Source: Astropecten irregularis
Lineage: Eukaryota > Echinodermata > Asteroidea > Paxillosida > Astropectinidae
DNA: 64,000 nt
Assembly: GCA_963971285.1 (NCBI GenBank)
Contig: OZ020261.1
Location: 1,240,001 to 1,304,000 of the forward strand
Reading direction: 5' to 3'
Translations under genes and position numbers: made by a program
Shown: in pieces, positions 1-11,577 of the stretch
Layout: each line of letters starts with the position of its first letter
How positions within the stretch are numbered: the first letter of the stretch is position 1
The notes under the pieces: model-generated
What the model saw: only the letters and a program-made list of their open reading frames with translations
Database searches by the model: none
What the model was told of the DNA's origin: nothing

Positions 1-394
1 AGAACCCGCATATGCATACAATAAGACCACTCAAAAGGAGTCCCCCTCACGACATTTTGGTCAGTTAAACTGTTTTTGTACCTTGGGGAAAAGAATAACA
101 AGCAAGCGAGTGAACAGCAAACAGTCGCATGAAGTCGAAATACAATGAAGATTATTATTATTCGTTGAAAAGTTAACATCATCAACAACATAAAAAACAA
201 CATCAACATATCATTTTACATAATATTTATATACATGTTGGGTAAATTGTTTTACTCCAGTTTTTGTAAATATTTCGTTAGCTTGTTTTTTTTATCTGTA
301 CACGATGTAGCAATTTAGCCTTTGGGCTACAAGTGCATTGTTTTTTACAATAAACCAGAATAATAATAATAATAATAATAATAACGACAGCAAT

Positions 395-476
395 AACTAA
401 AGTAGCAACATCAACAACAGCGAAAACAGCAACAGCAACAATAGCAACAACATCATAAACAACAACAGCAACAATG

Positions 477-509
<33 letters not shown>

Positions 510-905
510 TTAACAAAACAGCAAGAACAGCAACAACAAAAACAACAGCAGCAACAACAACAGCAACATCATCAACAGCAACATCAACAACAGCAACAAC
601 AGCAACAACAAAAACAACAGCAGCAACAACAACAGCAACATCAACAACAGCAACATCAACAACAGCAACAACAGCAACAACAACTGCAACATCAACAACA
701 GCAACATCAACAACAGCAACATCAACAACGGCAACAATAGCAACAACATTAACAACAGCAGCAATATCAACACTATCAACAAGAATAACACCATCAACAA
801 CAGCAACAACAGCAAAAGCATTAGCAACAGCAGCAACATAACCAAAAAAGACAAAATTGTCAACAACTTTAGCAACAACATTATCAACAACAGCAACAAC
901 ATCAG
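395..905. repeat. CAA/CAG-rich trinucleotide repeat tract
   Basis: About 500 bp built from interspersed CAA, CAG and CAT triplets on the + strand, preceded by an (AAT)n stretch at 360-382. Open frames through it are only homopolymer-like (poly-Gln on +, poly-Leu/Val on -), as expected from the triplet pattern, and have no unique sequence or splice context. I read it as a compound microsatellite, not a gene. Confidence 0.9.
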
Positions 906-2112
906 AAACAAAGAAAACCTGGCACGATGCCAAATCACCCAGGTTTCCAATCTTCCTAATGAAACATCACACGCACGCACACAAACGCAATCAAAGGATG
1001 ATCGCCCAAAAAAATCCCATCAAAGTCTGATTAATCGTTTTCCTGACGTAAATCCACCAATTTACAATCCTGCAATTTATTCATCTTTCCCCGAAGATGT
1101 TTCATATCCAAACACACGAGCTTGTGGAAGTCCTATTATATCAATATATTATTTACATGCCATATCATGCCTAAAAAGAAATCTTAGCAGGAGTATTACT
1201 GAGGATGTGTGGTAAGTGCGTAGGCTCGCTGACTTCTTGAAGATAATACAACCCAAATGTCAAGTTATATTCGATTTTGTTCTGTAAGCAAGTTAGTATA
1301 GGATATGGAAAAGGATGGATTACAGTGTTATGTGGCGTGTTTTGTTGTTGTATCTGCTACAGTGTGTAGCCCTACCAGCACTTTGCACAGTTCATTCTCA
1401 TAGTCACAAGACATTCCCACGTTCGTGAGTCATGAATTTTATTGCTGTTTTCACTGTAAGCATATTTGCTAAGCACATGGAAACTTGCTTACTGGAAAAT
1501 AGGTCCATCCGAAATTGTCCTAAGCCAATAACCTGAAACTGCTTACGGCATTTGCCCGAAACCGTTATAACTTAACCCTATAACCCTATTAGGGTTAAAC
1601 CCTACCTTAAATCGATGTGACATGCTTAGCTTAAAACATAGCCGTTCGTTTTTCAAGTAGCCTTTTTCTCCAGCCAAAACTCTGCTGCGCTGTGAACAAC
1701 ACTGGCCGAGTCAAACTCACCACTCACGCCATTCCGACTGGAAACGCGTCTAGATATCAAACCCGTGATATACGTGGGCCTTTTGAAAAACACTAAAGAA
1801 TAAAAATAAAAACAGACCGCAGAACAAAACAACATTCTCCGTATTTATCTTGCCCCTGTTTATTGATATTTCGGATTCCAGAGGTTCCGTTATTGTATGC
1901 TTATTAGTCGTGCGGTTGCCATAGAAACCAGGTCACGGAAATGCAAATTCTTTGTTAGTTGCGGAGATAGCTGTACGTACATTGAATTCTACGCTAGTTT
2001 TCTTTCATTGTTCTACCATATCTTATTTGGCGTATTGTTTAAGTCCAGACTTTTTTTTATGCATAATGTGTCCCAACAACGTTTTGAAATATGGAGTCTG
2101 TACAATTAACAT
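906..2112. other. No gene seen; telomere-like words at 1571-1606
   Basis: No convincing exon on either strand. Around 1571-1606 there is a short run of TAACCCTA-type words followed by their complement (TAGGGTTA), making a small palindrome of telomere-like repeats. It is too short to be a real interstitial telomere. Confidence 0.5.
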
Positions 2113-2335
2113 GGGGCCATTCTCAAAGCTCAGGCTCTGGCTTCGTCTCTGTAATCCATATCCTGAAAATATAGGTTGTGGTTTTCATTGGAGCTGAAGC
2201 TCTGTTTTCCTTTTTAAACCAGAGAATCTACTTCCGAACCGCAGCCAAAAGCCTCTATTTTGATACCCGTAAATTTATAAATTTATGGATTAACGAAATG
2301 GAGCCGGAGCCTGAGCCGAGCTTTGAGAAAGGCCC
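2113..2335. mobile_element. Fold-back MITE, family B (copy 1)
   Basis: The ends are inverted repeats: the left end reads GGGGCCATTCTCAAAGCTC and the right end GAGCTTTGAGAAAGGCCC. The interior is rich in CTCCGGCTC/GAGCCGGAG and contains the recurring words AACCAGAGAATCTACTTC and AATATAGGTTGTGG. Related copies occur at 39063-39350, 40021-40251 and 47059-47291. There is no coding capacity, so this is a non-autonomous element. Confidence 0.8.
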
Positions 2336-2349
2336 TTGAAGTGTCCAAT

Positions 2350-2556
2350 TTTAGCTTTTACGAAATGAGGCTTGAGGCTAGGCTTTGGATTTAGTTCGCT
2401 ACCGCCATTTTGTGTCCTAAATTAAATGAAGGGCTTGAGATACATTGCGAAGCTGGAGCCTTTCTTGGGCTTTCCTTCGTTTCGTTTTGTGGGCCTCAAA
2501 TGGCGGTAGCGAAATAAGTCCCATGCCTAGCATCAAGCCTGGGTTCGTAAAGGCCC
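2350..2556. mobile_element. Fold-back MITE, family A (copy 1)
   Basis: Imperfect palindrome of about 205 bp. The left arm carries TTTTACGAAATGAGGCTTGAGG and the right arm the inverse (CATCAAGCCTGGGTTCGTAAA). The interior words CTACCGCCATTT and AAATGGCGGTAGCG are also mutual inverses. Related copies lie at 38857-39035 and 56587-56802. It sits just after a family B copy. Confidence 0.8.
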
Positions 2557-4660
2557 ACTAAACTGTTTAATAAGCACTTACACAAAAGACCAAACTAAAC
2601 CCAAATCAGGTTACCAGCGAATCCCCTGTGTGAATGTCATGCTATAAGCAAACATAAGCAGACTACCAGTCAAAAACAAGTAAGAACATGTGACATATTT
2701 GTCAGCTTCAAATTCAATGTATTACAATTTAAATATATCTTATTATCATTGTATAATATCTTTGCTCGCGTCATAGAATTCAGTTGGCAATTTTTCAGTG
2801 TTAGCGAGATTGTTTTGTGCTAAGCAATTTATTTAGTGCTAAGCATTTCCATGACAAAGGACTAATGTGATGTTCGCCTACATTACCTTCGTCCATAGCG
2901 CAGTCCTTATATACTTCAGCCAATTATTTTATCATCACTGAAATTTGAGTTGCTGTGTGTAACGCCTCAACAGAATACTGAATATAGTGTTTGTCAAATA
3001 TTGCAAAGGTCAGTGCATGGGAACGAGGTTGTGTTGTATAAATACGAGCATTAACCACGCTTTCTTGGGGGCGTTTGATATTATACTTGTATACTGTTTG
3101 CTAATGTGATGTTTGAAGTCCCCCTGGTCGTTTTTCGGACGAGCTTGTACGTGTATAACGGAAACATAACAAAACTTGGCATTTAGCTCGGTGCTGTGGG
3201 CCTTGGGCGATAGTTCGGATTCTTGCTGACCAGTTGTCACTCAGTGTAGTCATGTCCAGTTTCTGGACAGGCCTATGAAAAGAGGGTCGAAAAATAGTAG
3301 TCGTGGCTACGAAAATTTTACTCCAATATTCGCTGCATTTTTTCACAATGCCACCAATTTCGTCAAAACTTAACATGGCATTCTTTATTTGGTCTACAAA
3401 AAAATCATCATAAATATTGTTAAAAATCGAATCCATAGCATTTCATTTTTTAAATGTTTGGTTATTCGGGTAGAAAATTAATATAAAATGGATGTTTTTG
3501 ATGTTAAAAAGGTGAAATATGTCCCAGCATTGCGACAAAATTCCCAGTCGGTTAGAAGGTATTGTATTATATACAAACATGATTATGTAATATCACTGGG
3601 AAATATGGATAATAGGTTCAGTACCGGTAATAAGATGAAATAGCTCAGATAATTAGCGGAGTTTTCCACACAAAAACAACTCTGTTTATGTCGTAGATCA
3701 GCTAACGGTATTATGAAATATCTCATTAGGCCTATATTCCGCTGTGTATGTACCGGATGCTTGAAAGCTTTCTTGAAAAGCACGTGACAGCCACGTGACA
3801 TAGCTCAGGTTGTTGTTTTGGTGGTCCCCTCTACGGCAGAAACAGCTCACTGTTAGTGTTACACCTTCGAATTGTTTGCCTAAAATATGAAATTATTTTC
3901 TTTTTTTCATTATTCGTGGTAATCATAAACTCCAAAATCGAAATCTACAGCGAGCTTCGGTAGCTCAAATTTGTGCATGGAAAAAATAGACAGAATTTCT
4001 TTGGACTTTTTTTGGGGGAAAATACTTTCGGTGACAAAAGTTTGTTTCCCTTTTGGTTTGCTAAATTCATTCTTCTGTATTTGGACAAGGGAAAAAGAGC
4101 CGAAAAATTTCCAAATTGACATTTGTCATCCATTGTCTGTTGATGGAATAATCCATTACTTTCCACTTTGCGCAAAATGTCGTATTCCTTATTACATTAT
4201 TTAATGTTCGTCAATTAAATCGTGACGAATTAGGCCCTTTTGTGTGTACATGACTCAATTTGATGCAGCCCTTTTGTGAGGAACCTTCATTAAACCAATT
4301 GAAAATATGACGGGGCAATAAAGTAATTGAGGGATAATGACTGCTCTCTTAATTAGGTGACATTATGTACATTTTAATACGGCATGTGGTTGATAGCGGC
4401 ATTGTGTGCTTTAGTGGATGGGGTAATTTTTTTATATTGACAGTTGCTGAAAGCGTTGTGACCGAACGTTAGCACAGCTGTGGCCATCCTCGTACACAAA
4501 AGTCTTTTGTTCAGCACTTCCAAGAATTGTAATCACCATTTTTATCACCACCCTCATTTGGGGTTCTTTCACCACATCCATCTCACCACAAACGATCCTT
4601 CCCACATCTTGCCTCACCTTCATTCATATCGTGCATTTTTCACCATTAGAGACCACGGGT
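2557..4660. other. Spacer, no supported gene
   Basis: AT-rich spacer. The longest frame is 111 codons on the minus strand (3101-3436). It resembles no family I recognise and has no splice or codon support. No repeat family is obvious. Confidence 0.4.
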
Positions 4661-4666
4661 CGATTT

Positions 4667-4803
4667 CACGATGCCCACGACCGATCGTAACTTGAGTTAC
4701 GAAGGATATAACCCATCGTACCCTACGACCTCTACGTGGGGCTGCAGTGCTTCTCAAGTCTTACGGTTGATAGTAAGTTACGATGACTTTGGTGAAATCG
4801 ACC
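4667..4803. mobile_element. Fold-back MITE, family C (copy 1)
   Basis: The left end GGGTCGATTTCACGATG and the right end TTTGGTGAAATCGACC are inverted repeats. Inner arms include GATCGTAACTTGAGTTACGA. The same end signature is found at 16668-16794, 40252-40402 and 48151-48300. Confidence 0.75.
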
Positions 4804-5059
4804 GCACAAGGAACTAATATTATAAAAAGCTCTTCCGCACGTGAATTTTAACCGAGCACGCAAATTCATTTCTCGGGGTCACTTGCAAAAGGTTACGGAC
4901 GATTTCGCTGCCAAATCTCACCTCCAAACACAACCTCGGAGATAATCTGAGTTCTTGTCCCACCTTGCAATTGTCAAAGAAAACCCCCTCCCCTCTTTTT
5001 CGAGTGATATATGTTTTACCCCTCCCACCGAAACAAGGGTTAAAAACCTTTGTCGTTAA

Positions 5060-5530
5060 AGGTCAATGAGCGACGAATGCTTGCGAACGTAGCCAATTTG
5101 AGATTTCGCCAACGTTCGTAAAAGGTTGCTAGAAAGTTCGTAAACAGTTTTCATTTTTGCAAACAGTTGTTATTGTCGCATAGAAATTTTGAACATGTTT
5201 GTTTGCGAATCTATTTTTCCGCAAACAGTGGCTACCGTTTGCAAAACAGTCGTAAGCCTTTGCAAACGGTTGTAAGGCGGTGTCGCTGAAGTTCTTTTCG
5301 ATTCGCCAATATGCTAGCGATCACATGGCCATGGTTCCTATATGAAATGGACCCATTGAGAGAAATCCGCCAAAGAGCAAAGACCCCTCGGGGGACAGGG
5401 GAGGTCCATGCCGAGGCCCCGGCCGAGACAGATCGCCATCATCCCTCCCCTCCACTCGCCAACATTCGTCAGAAATTGGCGAATCCAAAATTCGCAACGT
5501 TCGTTAGCATTCGCCGCTCAGTGAGATACA
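5060..5530. repeat. Degenerate repeats of CGCCAACGTTCGT and GCAAACAG words
   Basis: Words such as GCGAAT, CGCCAA, AACGTTCGT and GCAAACAGT recur in both orientations across this block, giving a diffuse inverted-repeat structure. The 101-codon open frame over 5311-5616 runs through this repetitive block and is not taken as a gene. Confidence 0.4.
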
Positions 5531-5939
5531 CTGTACTAGCTTTACCAACATCCCGTAACATTATTGAATTTGTACACGAACACTCACTGGATGTCAATTC
5601 ATTAGGCAGGGTTTAAAATCATCCAATATAAAACAGACTGATTGTCACTGCAGTTCATCTCCTCAATGACTTGATTACACCTTCTTCACTATAATTGTAA
5701 TTTTCCCTAATATGTTTTTTGAATGATTACTTATAAGCAGGGCCTTGCTGAGCAATTATCTCACATCATGTCATTAGCATTCGTGCAATTGTACATGTCT
5801 ATTATACATTGCGTTATTGCTACGAATCAAAACCATCGTTAATAAATTTCCATACGAATGTTTACTTAAGTCTGCCTCCAAGTTTCACTTTTAAATAAGA
5901 TGTGGATATTTTAATGTGAGTTGTTATTTTTTTTTTAGG

Positions 5940-6154
5940 AGGGAGTTAGGAGGGCCTGATCTTGCCTACCCCACCCCTTTGTCCCCTTCCCGGGACCACA
6001 CTTGCCCACCTCTATCCTCTCTTTGTGGTTTCCCAGCCTTATTGCATGCTTTCCCTGTTTCCCTGGTCACTCTGTCCCCATTGTTCTGATCATCTCAACC
6101 GTTTATGTGTATCTTTATTCTTTACATGCATGTTCTTGTCCTCTTGCCATTTAG
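5940..6154 (+). repeat. Left arm of a dispersed repeat (paralogue of 50420-50599)
   Basis: Pyrimidine-rich sequence with the recognisable words TGATCTTGCCTACC, TTGCATGCTTTCCCTG and CCTGGTCACTCTGTCCCC. The same words, in the same order, occur at 50425-50570. At both loci the block leads into three tandem 56-bp units, so the two loci are copies of one longer element. Confidence 0.75.
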
Positions 6155-6322
6155 CCTTTGAGAAAGATCCTGCTAAGATCGAAACGTCAGGCTCTCCTAA
6201 CTCTGAGCAACCTTTGAGAAAGATCCTGCTAGGATCGAAACATCAGACCCTCCTAACTCTGAGCAGCCTTTGAGAAAGATCCAGCTAGGATCGAAACGTC
6301 AGGCCCTCCTAACTCCAAGCAT
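6155..6322 (+). repeat. Three tandem 56-bp units with a hairpin core (family K)
   Basis: Units start at 6155, 6211 and 6267. Each contains GATCCTGCTAGGATC (a 6-bp stem with a GCT loop) followed by GAAACGTCAGG or a close variant. The layout (stem I GCCT/AGGC, an 8-nt core, hairpin, GAA, a palindromic ACGT, then C) matches the topology of a type I hammerhead ribozyme with a very short stem III. The core bases TTGAGAAA depart from the catalytic consensus, so activity is unlikely. An AT-rich tail with ATTTCAGGTCA follows. Confidence 0.75.
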
Positions 6323-6983
6323 TTTATATATTTCAGGTCAATATTTTGGTTAATGAGCCGATTGTAGCACTAAGACTTGCATGTGTAGAATTGTAAGCGA
6401 GATCTTTCGTACTAAGCATATTTAGTCAGCTATCGCTACTACTTGAAAACGGTGGACAGACGATAAAAACAAACAGGAGCCTGGACAGTCGAGTCCCGCC
6501 CCCGCAGCAAAGTCAGCGCACTCCCCTCGCATTAATAAACCACGCAGCCTTCGATACATTATTTGATATAATGCAATTTATGTGTTGGTTGTTGATAACT
6601 AGCCGGCTTGCACTCCGACGCGATATAGCTGATGTAAGTAGTTGTCACTTAGCTTGCGGATCACCAACTCGACTCGTCGTTACGGGGGCTGGTTCTCACC
6701 GGGCCCAGCCTTTCCCAGCACGGGGGTTTCTCCCCTCCAACTCGCCTCCTGTTTGCGCCGTAATTTTGATCGCATGACAGCCAACAACAGGTTTTACTGC
6801 ACGGAAATCTTGTATGCGTTCTGTTCACCATCAAATAATACGTGAGTTACCACTTGTTTTTTTCTTTTGATAAAGCTGCGCGTATCTTAAATGATCCTTG
6901 GGATATGGCGGTATGTGATTGGTTTCATGGCTTCTGACTGCCCGACAAACAAAGATAATTGACTATTAGGGACACCACCAACA

Positions 6984-7055
6984 GGGCTGGATGGCTCAGT
7001 TGGTAAGAGCACCGATACGGTGTACCGGGGGTCGTTGGTTCGAATCCCGCTCAAG
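6984..7055 (+). repeat. tRNA-derived SINE head
   Basis: A tRNA-like segment with an A-box word (TGGCTCAGTTGGTAAGAG at 6992) and a B box (GGTTCGAATCCC at 7037-7048). It is followed by a non-tRNA tail (CAATGACTTAAAATTAATC) that recurs after the copy at 24051-24125. The acceptor ends do not pair like a functional tRNA, so I call it a SINE and not a tRNA gene. Confidence 0.7.
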
Positions 7056-7129
7056 TCAACTTGTCTTTGTTCATTTTTCAATGACTTAAAATTAATCTAA
7101 TCCGCTTCCCTTGTGGTTATTTGATGACA

Positions 7130-8270
7130 ATTTATATTTGTGTTCGTTGTTTGGCGTTTCTTTCTAACCCCCAACATGAAGTAAATCCCAACACTTTCCA
7201 ATTTCCCCTTATTAAACGCGTGTAAAAAATCCCCATTAAGTCGCGGGTTGGTTTGTGCGTGCATTTTAATAGTGAACTGTACTGTACAACAAAACGATCG
7301 TATACGCTGTTTCTATGTCATGTATAATGCGAGCTTATCAGCATTTTTGCTGGTTCACAATATGCAAAGATTTTGTTTTTCAAATTCCACATGTGCCCTA
7401 TGGCAATATGCAATCTTGTTGGTAATTACTTTATCAGTCGGATGCTATAGTGTATCCGTATAATTAATGCATTTGACTTAATTTCCCTTTTATTTTGCTT
7501 CCGCCATTAATAGTTTTGCACAGATTTGATATTGACTCTAAGCAAATGAAGCTTTGGTTGTACTTGTATTTACATTTTTAAACCTCATTATTTTGTGCTA
7601 CCGCTGCTGGGGTTTATACTCGTCTGCTCCCTGAGCAATAGTTGACTATAAGGAGGCCCCATCATCCGGACACCCAGGCACGCCGGACAGTTGAGCCCAT
7701 AACACCTGGATAAAAAGCCACCCCCCCCCCCCCAAAAAAAAAAAAAATAAATAAATAAGTAAATAAATACAAAATAATGTTATCATAAAAAGCGCTATCC
7801 AATGATTTCATTTGTGTGTGTGGAGAATTTGGTGCTGACACAGAAAATGTGCATAACCAGTGCACAATAATTGTACGCAGTTTGTTTGCTTAAACATAAT
7901 CAGGCGTGAAATTCTCCTTACATTGGATCAGATGGTCAACGGTCAATCAAAAACCTGTTGACATAAAAACATCCTGGTGGTGTGTTTTGATGTATTTGTG
8001 GGCCGGAAATTAATAAATCGTCGCAAATGATGGATAATGGAATTCTTGGTAATTGCGAGGGAAAAAATGCGATGATCTGTCTCGATGAAATATCGCAAAT
8101 ATCGCGCGGGGATCCATCAAAGAACGCTCTGTAGTCTGAGACTTCAAACCTTATTCTGTAGTCTGTAAACAACTTCGATTGTTATTAGTACTGTACTATA
8201 CCTGTTTATTCTACAGCTTGGATATTGTGCAGCTTATATTCTATAGTCCAAAATTCTGTAAACTTCAAAA
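7130..8270. other. Spacer; poly-C/poly-A tract at 7721-7765
   Basis: No gene is supported. A run of about 14 C followed by a run of A and (TAAA)n lies at 7721-7765. It could be a degraded retroelement tail or a simple microsatellite. Confidence 0.5.
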
Positions 8271-8279
8271 TTCAGAAAT

Positions 8280-8480
8280 GAACAATTACTATCATTTCCA
8301 CTGGAATGAGCTTGAAAAGAGCTTTCCAACGGTATCCAACACTTGGGGTGCTATCTTCCTCTGTCTGTTGAAACCTGAGACAATTCAGGAGATTTGAATG
8401 GGATAAGTCAACAGAAATGTTGCCGTTGAATAGCTGGACAGGCTGATGACACCTGGTGACTTTCCACTCATTATAATTCC
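8280..8480 (+). mobile_element. Dispersed element, family J (copy 1)
   Basis: About 200 bp with the marker words ATTTCCACTGGAATGAGC, TCCAACACTTGGGGTG and ACAATTCAGGAGATTTGAA. Other copies are at 11965-12085 (inverted), 13768-13905 and 54200-54583 (interrupted by a second element). Non-coding. Confidence 0.8.
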
Positions 8481-9034
8481 GCTGTCCCGAGCACTAACAA
8501 GCTATGTTTATGTCTGTGTAATGAACACTTCTTAAGAAGACCACAATTACTGTTCGAAACGTCGGTTCTAATGATTAATACATAAATATATTTTGAACAA
8601 TAGAAATCTTCACAAAACAGCGTCTATTTGTTGCAATTAGCCTATTTCTTGTTAAAATAAAATTAAGACCTGAAAAAAAAAAACTATTCAGAATTTTTAT
8701 TCAGTCACGACCTCGCCCTGGATCCGTTTCTATTTTTATCCGCAAAACGCTAAATCCGTTACGGCCTACCCGATGACAATTGATGCAAACGGAATGACGT
8801 GAAGGTAACAATGACGGTATACTGCGTCAGAAATAACCCGGAACATCCCGGAACATGTCCACCCGGATCAATCACACGACAGTTCAGGGAAAGGAGCAGG
8901 ATTCGGCATTTACAAATGAGATACCACAAAGCATTTATATCTTTTATTCGTGAACTTGTAAATCCATTTAAACAAATAAGCAGTAGTGTTCTGTGGCGCG
9001 TCGACGTTTGTGATATATTCTGCATATCAGCGGT

Positions 9035-9120
9035 TTTAGTCTCTGAGAAAGATCCTGCTAGGATCGAAACGCGTCAGGCCCTCCTAACTCCAAGCATTTT
9101 ATAAATTTCAGGTCATTTTT
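9035..9120 (+). repeat. Family K solitary unit
   Basis: CTGAGAAA (9043-9050), stem GATCCT/AGGATC (9051-9065), GAA, palindromic ACGCGT (9069-9074), then C and AGGCCC. This copy keeps the C, T, G and A of the hammerhead CUGA word. The downstream tail ATTTCAGGTCATTTTTGGCTG matches other copies, and its inverse appears near 9255-9290. Confidence 0.75.
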
Positions 9121-10017
9121 GGCTGATGAGCAGTTTGCAGCAGTTAATTATAATTGTAAAAAAAAAAAAATCTAAAAAAAATAAGCAAGTTAGTGTGGGA
9201 GAAAAAATTACAATTTCTTGTCTAACCTATAACATGAGTTGAATTATACAAGTAATAAACTGCTGCAAACTGCTTATCAGTAAATAAGCACAAAGGAAAT
9301 GGAACTAAGCAATATTATATGCAATATACACGGGCAATGATATAATGTTGCATAGCTTTCCATTTCGGCTGATAACATTGGTGTATTTGGCTTTTAAGCA
9401 AAGACCTATGTGCTAAGCAGGGTATTAAACGCTTAGCAAAGTTTGCATGTTTTTCACATTAGCCAGACTGCCAGAGACTTCGAAAAAGACCATAATGTTC
9501 TCACTTTGTGCGCATGCGCAATTTTAGTTGAGGGTAATTTCAGCACGGGTCAAATCTGTCCCGTATAATCATCAAATAATCTTTTCTATAACAAGGTTAT
9601 TATCGCCATACATTGCTCAAGTTTTCGCCATCTTTTAGAAATGGCAAACAAATTCTTAAGCAGATTAGAAATTCTTCCAATTGCAAGATCAAAATTGATA
9701 TGTATTTAAATAAAATGATATAGGTCTAAGGTAAATTATAATATTTCTCATCCTTAATTATTTGCTAGTGATGGCAAAAAGATGCAGATAAAAAAAATTC
9801 CCTTTTTTACATTTAAATTTTGTGCATAAATCGTAAACTATTACCTATTTTTAATACTCATGAACGGGTACACGGTGGTGAAATCACATTTGGATGTTAT
9901 CTTCATAATTCTGCAGGTTTCACCAATTAAGTAAATTGAATTCGACTTCTTCGATGCAAAAAGAAATATAATCAAAACATTTTTTTCATTAATTTATTTT
10001 GCTTGCAAGAGGGCCCT
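9121..10017. other. Spacer, no gene seen
   Basis: AT-rich sequence. The words GCTGATGAGCAGTTTGCAGC near 9122 and their inverse near 9258-9288 show that the family K tail is present as an inverted pair. Nothing else is supported. Confidence 0.45.
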
Positions 10018-10130
10018 GCCTTTGAGAAAGATCCTGCTAGGATCGAAACGCGTCAGGCCCTCCCAACTCCGAGCATTTGTATATATTTCAGGTAATTTTA
10101 TTTTTGGCTGATGAGCAGTTTGCAGCAGTT
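10018..10130 (+). repeat. Family K unit with tail
   Basis: Same hairpin core with the ACGCGT palindrome, followed by TCCCAACTCCGAGCATTTG and the tail GGCTGATGAGCAGTTTGCAG. Confidence 0.75.
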
Positions 10131-10499
10131 TATTATTTGTATTCATTTATTTTGTAAGCATAAGTTAATAAGGTAGCTTTTTAAGATTGTGTTCAGTTTT
10201 CAAAGCTCGCATATTGAATAGTCTATAGTTAGTTTGATACGCACGCAGCATTTTAATATTTTGCCCCGTACTCGCAAAACTCTGGTGATATGATGGATGG
10301 TGTATCTTTAATCTTCGACTATTTGATGTATGTAACTCGTTGCTGTGGAGATTGACTGCTTGGCGGTGTATCTAACTTCACGAAGCTTTGTTTTGTGTCA
10401 TTTTTACCCATTAAGCCAGGTTTTCCCAAGCTATATCAACCTTGCTCCAGCGCTGTCCCGGGCTTTTTTGCCGCGAAACGGAATTTTTTTCCCTTCCTT

Positions 10500-10660
10500 C
10501 GTCTTCCGTAACGTCAGAACTCAAGCGTCACAGACGTCACCGTGACGTCATTGCCCGTACTGGCCGCTCCGTTCATGCGTCGGTGCCTCCGTGGTGACGT
10601 CACGGTAATTGGATCACGAGCTGAAATAATGCGCAGCGTGGCACGTGACACATGAATGAA
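10500..10660 (+). promoter_or_regulatory. CRE-rich candidate promoter of the ETS gene
   Basis: Two complete palindromic CRE sites (TGACGTCA) lie at 10543-10550 and 10595-10602, with further ACGTCA half sites at 10511 and 10533 and an E-box CACGTG near 10643. The block is locally CpG-rich against AT-rich surroundings. It lies about 600 bp upstream of the proposed first coding exon of the ERF/ETV3-like gene, so CREB/ATF-type control is a reasonable inference. The transcription start itself is not visible. Confidence 0.45.
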
Positions 10661-11190
10661 TCCCGCACAAACATGTCATAAGGCCGGCTCGGTTCTATAC
10701 AGATAATTGATTGATAAGTCTTTCATTATTATATATCTAGAAGCCCTCGTTGAATACACTGCAGCCATACAGCCACGTTAAAAGCATCCCAGTAGCACCA
10801 GCATTGACATCGGAAATATGAACTCTTCCCTGCCTTGGCTGCTATGGCAACCACATCCGTTGATACAGTGTGCTTGTAAAGTACGCGCATGATCTGAATG
10901 GTCTGTATACGTACGCACGCTGATCGTATACGTCCTCCGTGCGTGATGCATGCGCGGCGGTGATGCTACTAGGGAAGATAGCTGATGAAGGCGGTGCGGT
11001 GAGATATTGACACAACTCAGTAAGCTCAGGCAGCTGACAGTAGCAACTTCTGTCTGGATGTGGTGTCTCATATCGCTCTACCGCCCACACTGGACTCACT
11101 GTCTAACCAGACCTCGTGAAACTTAAACCACCTGCTTACTGGTCTACCTTATTATCCTACAAACTCTGCTGGAGGAATCACCAAACCTGC

Positions 11191-11205
11191 ATGATTTTCA
11201 CATTG
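11191..11205 (+). CDS. ETV3/ERF: ERF/ETV3-like ETS repressor, proposed first coding exon
   Basis: This exon is inferred: ATG-ATT-TTC-ACA-TTG followed directly by a consensus donor (GTAAGT at 11206). It encodes MIFTL and ends in phase 0, exactly the phase needed by the next exon at 12828. An in-frame stop at 11104-11106 with no other in-frame ATG between makes this the first start in its frame. The start context (TGCATGA) is weak. The exon lies downstream of the CRE-rich block. A transcript with a different first exon, or starting at an internal Met of exon 2, cannot be excluded without RNA data. Confidence 0.5.
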
Positions 11206-11534
11206 GTAAGTCAGCACACATAGAATTTCGCTGCGCCGATTACCACCAATTTCCTAGACTTAAAAGGAAAATTTCTGGCTTATACCTAAAATGTTATTAA
11301 GCTCAAATCTCACGTCTATTTCGTATTATTGCACTCATGTTTTTTTGGGAGCCCACGAAGGCCGGAAACCGCATTTCCTTGCCGGTACCGCGTGCTTGCT
11401 ATTTACGCATACCGAACATTTTGGTCACTTTTTTGGCGGGAATTTTCTAGTAGCAGACGATCTTGCTTTTGTACGGGACACTTGTAAGTTTGCAGCGTCG
11501 CACAGAGTAGCAAACTAGACTTTTATAATCTTGC

Positions 11535-11577
11535 TTGGAGTTAGGAGGGACTGACGCGTTTCGATCCTAGCAGGATC
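11535..11577 (-). repeat. Family K fragment, inverted
   Basis: GTTAGGAGGGACTGACGCG followed by TTTCGATCCTAGCAGGATC is the reverse complement of the family K core. It lies in intron 1 of the ETS gene. Confidence 0.75.

Noticed and set aside
397-980. Long poly-Gln, poly-Leu and Val/Ala open frames
   Set aside because: They exist on several frames of both strands at once and contain only residues dictated by the CAA/CAG/CAT triplets.
1571-1606. Interstitial telomere
   Set aside because: Only three to four imperfect TAACCCTA-type words in both orientations; similar words occur in family G fold-back elements.
3101-3436. 111-codon minus-strand frame
   Set aside because: It looks protein-like in composition, but no domain is recognised and no splice sites or promoter were seen; a transposon or gene remnant cannot be excluded.
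6984-7055. Functional tRNA gene
   Set aside because: A and B boxes are present, but the acceptor stem does not close and a SINE-type tail follows, shared with other copies.
8530-8580. Hammerhead-like site with TTCGAAACGTCGG
   Set aside because: The core reads CTTAAGA, stem II is weak and stem I was not found; probably a relic of the same sequence class.
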